Of a stretch of DNA of 64,000 nucleotides, positions 63,447-64,000 are shown piece after piece (within the stretch, counting starts at the first letter, position 1; every line of letters begins with the position of its first letter). The DNA comes from Streptomyces mutabilis (GTDB lineage Bacteria; Actinomycetota; Actinomycetes; Streptomycetales; Streptomycetaceae): the NCBI RefSeq assembly GCF_014649815.1, contig NZ_BMTT01000008.1, forward strand, positions 186,001 to 250,000, given 5' to 3'. Below the pieces are notes generated by a model, which made no database searches, had not been told where the DNA came from, and was given only the letters and a program-made list of their open reading frames with translations. The position numbers were made by a program, and so were the translations under genes.

Positions 63447-63770
63447 TTACTGCATGACGGCCATGGCGAGCGCCCGCCGGGCACGCATCGACGCGCGCTC
63501 GGCCCGGCGCTGCATCCGGCGAGCGGTCGCCACGTGCAGTGCCCGGCGCTCCTGCTCGGCCTCGTGCAGCCGGTCGTGCATATGCGCACGAGCCAGAGCT
63601 TCTGGGATGAGTTGCATCTCGCGGGTCCTGTTCTGACGCGAGTCCTTCGCGTCGCTGGTGGTGAAGTCTTCAGGCGCGGAGCCTGCGATGTCGTGGGTGG
63701 ACGGCTTCATCGGGGCCTGCTTCTTGGGGTCGTGCGTGAGGGGGCTGTCGATCGTTCCTGCGGTGTTCAT
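63447..63770 (-). CDS. Small basic/Ala-Arg-rich protein downstream of wblC
   Basis: A 107-residue protein: acidic-polar first half (MNTAGTIDSPLTHDPKKQ...), and a predicted helix (EALARAHMHDRLHEAEQERRALHVATARRMQRRAERASMRARRALAMAV) in the second half. ATG 63770 overlaps the wblC stop as ATGA, so the two are translationally coupled. I do not recognise a family. The coiled-coil-like C-terminus could bind nucleic acid or a partner. Confidence 0.8.
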   Translation of the reverse strand: MNTAGTIDSPLTHDPKKQAPMKPSTHDIAGSAPEDFTTSDAKDSRQNRTREMQLIPEALARAHMHDRLHEAEQERRALHVATARRMQRRAERASMRARRALAMAVMQ

Positions 63771-64000
63771 GCCGTGACCGGGTTCTTGCGCGGGCGGCCA
63801 CGGGGCCGCTTCCGGGCGACGACGACACCCTGGACGAACAGTTCGCCGCCCCAGACGCCCCAGGGCTCACGCCGCTCCTTGGCGCCGGCGAGGCAGGCCT
63901 CGATCAGCGGGCAGGTACGGCAGAGGGACTTGGCGTACTCGACGTCCGCCGGCGACTCCGCGAAGAAGACCTCCGGGTCGTAGGAGCGGCAGGGGACGGG
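63767..64000 (-). CDS. wblC: WhiB-like regulator WblC (WhiB7), 3' part; gene runs off right edge
   Basis: The last 77 residues are inside. They contain a first visible Cys (PVPCRSYD), SLCRTC and the sixth-residue Cys of LIEAC of the [4Fe-4S] site, then the G-V-W-G-G turn and an AT-hook RGRPRKN, the mark of WhiB7/WblC. WblC activates antibiotic-resistance and translation-protection genes after ribosome-targeting drugs; its own induction depends on a leader outside the window. Stop overlaps the next gene start. Confidence 0.93.
   Translation of the reverse strand, partial: PVPCRSYDPEVFFAESPADVEYAKSLCRTCPLIEACLAGAKERREPWGVWGGELFVQGVVVARKRPRGRPRKNPVTA

Overview
The window is chromosomal DNA from a Streptomyces, very probably close to S. 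coelicolor / S. violaceoruber. The evidence is very high GC, GTG starts, strong third-position GC bias, WhiB-like proteins, DasR operators, RsrA/SigR, and a gene order that I recall as the S. coelicolor core-chromosome stretch from about wblC to sigH-prsH, read in reverse. No phage, transposon, CRISPR array or rRNA was found. The window looks like a conserved core with a few accessory cassettes.

Layout. 1-8.1 kb: the 5' end of a family 2B encapsulin shell gene, a PGRP amidase, a PLP desulfhydrase/deaminase, a Na+/H+ antiporter divergent from a tiny UBP zinc-finger protein, the anti-sigma/sigma pair prsH-sigH, a lipid kinase and wblE. 8.3-11.8 kb: a PdtaS-type histidine kinase with an unexpected DasR-type operator upstream, and a TetR/SDR divergent pair with twin operators. 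11.8-18.9 kb: the N-acetylglucosamine/chitobiose regulon: nagB, dasD, dasC, dasB, dasA and the regulator dasR, with dre sites in front of nagB, dasA and dasR. 19-21.5 kb: DUF3311 plus sodium:solute symporter and a GNAT enzyme. 21.5-26.5 kb: a cobalamin riboswitch followed by nrdA-nrdB-nrdS (class Ia ribonucleotide reductase and its AraC-like regulator). 26.5-28.9 kb: the two-gene albaflavenone operon (epi-isozizaene synthase and CYP170A-type P450). 29-35 kb: peptide deformylase, a TPR protein, two membrane HD-domain proteins, and sigR-rsrA with its own SigR-type promoter. 35-42.6 kb: hydrolase, SRAP protein, M50-like membrane protease, aroA, rsgA, Gdx-type SMR transporter, TetR, hisN and a CBS protein. 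42.6-47.3 kb: a catalase/CatR divergent pair, two identical initiator tRNA genes flanking a large Sel1/TPR protein. 47.3-56.4 kb: UPF0182, PPA1309 and PDZ-Lon-like membrane proteins, a new 54-aa membrane peptide, moaE, an epimerase, a DUF2342 protein and a NUDIX hydrolase. 56.4-64 kb: three consecutive AIM24-domain genes (the first transcribed fused to TerD), a YgjP-type metalloprotease, an orphan RRE/ThiF-like protein overlapping a UbiB/ABC1-like kinase, a small basic protein and the 3' part of wblC.

How the genes work together. The strongest logic is (i) amino-sugar sensing by DasR over uptake (DasABC), hydrolysis (DasD) and deamination (NagB); (ii) thiol-oxidative stress control by RsrA/SigR, with the dual start of SigR/SigR' visible; (iii) B12-dependent switching off of the class Ia ribonucleotide reductase; (iv) peroxide control of catalase by a Fur-family repressor; (v) development-linked albaflavenone synthesis, where the terpene synthase gene carries a rare TTA codon. 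Less explained parts are the TerD-AIM24 cluster, the core-genome RRE/ThiF protein and the encapsulin cut by the left edge. Names and orthologies come from memory of the families; no database search was possible.
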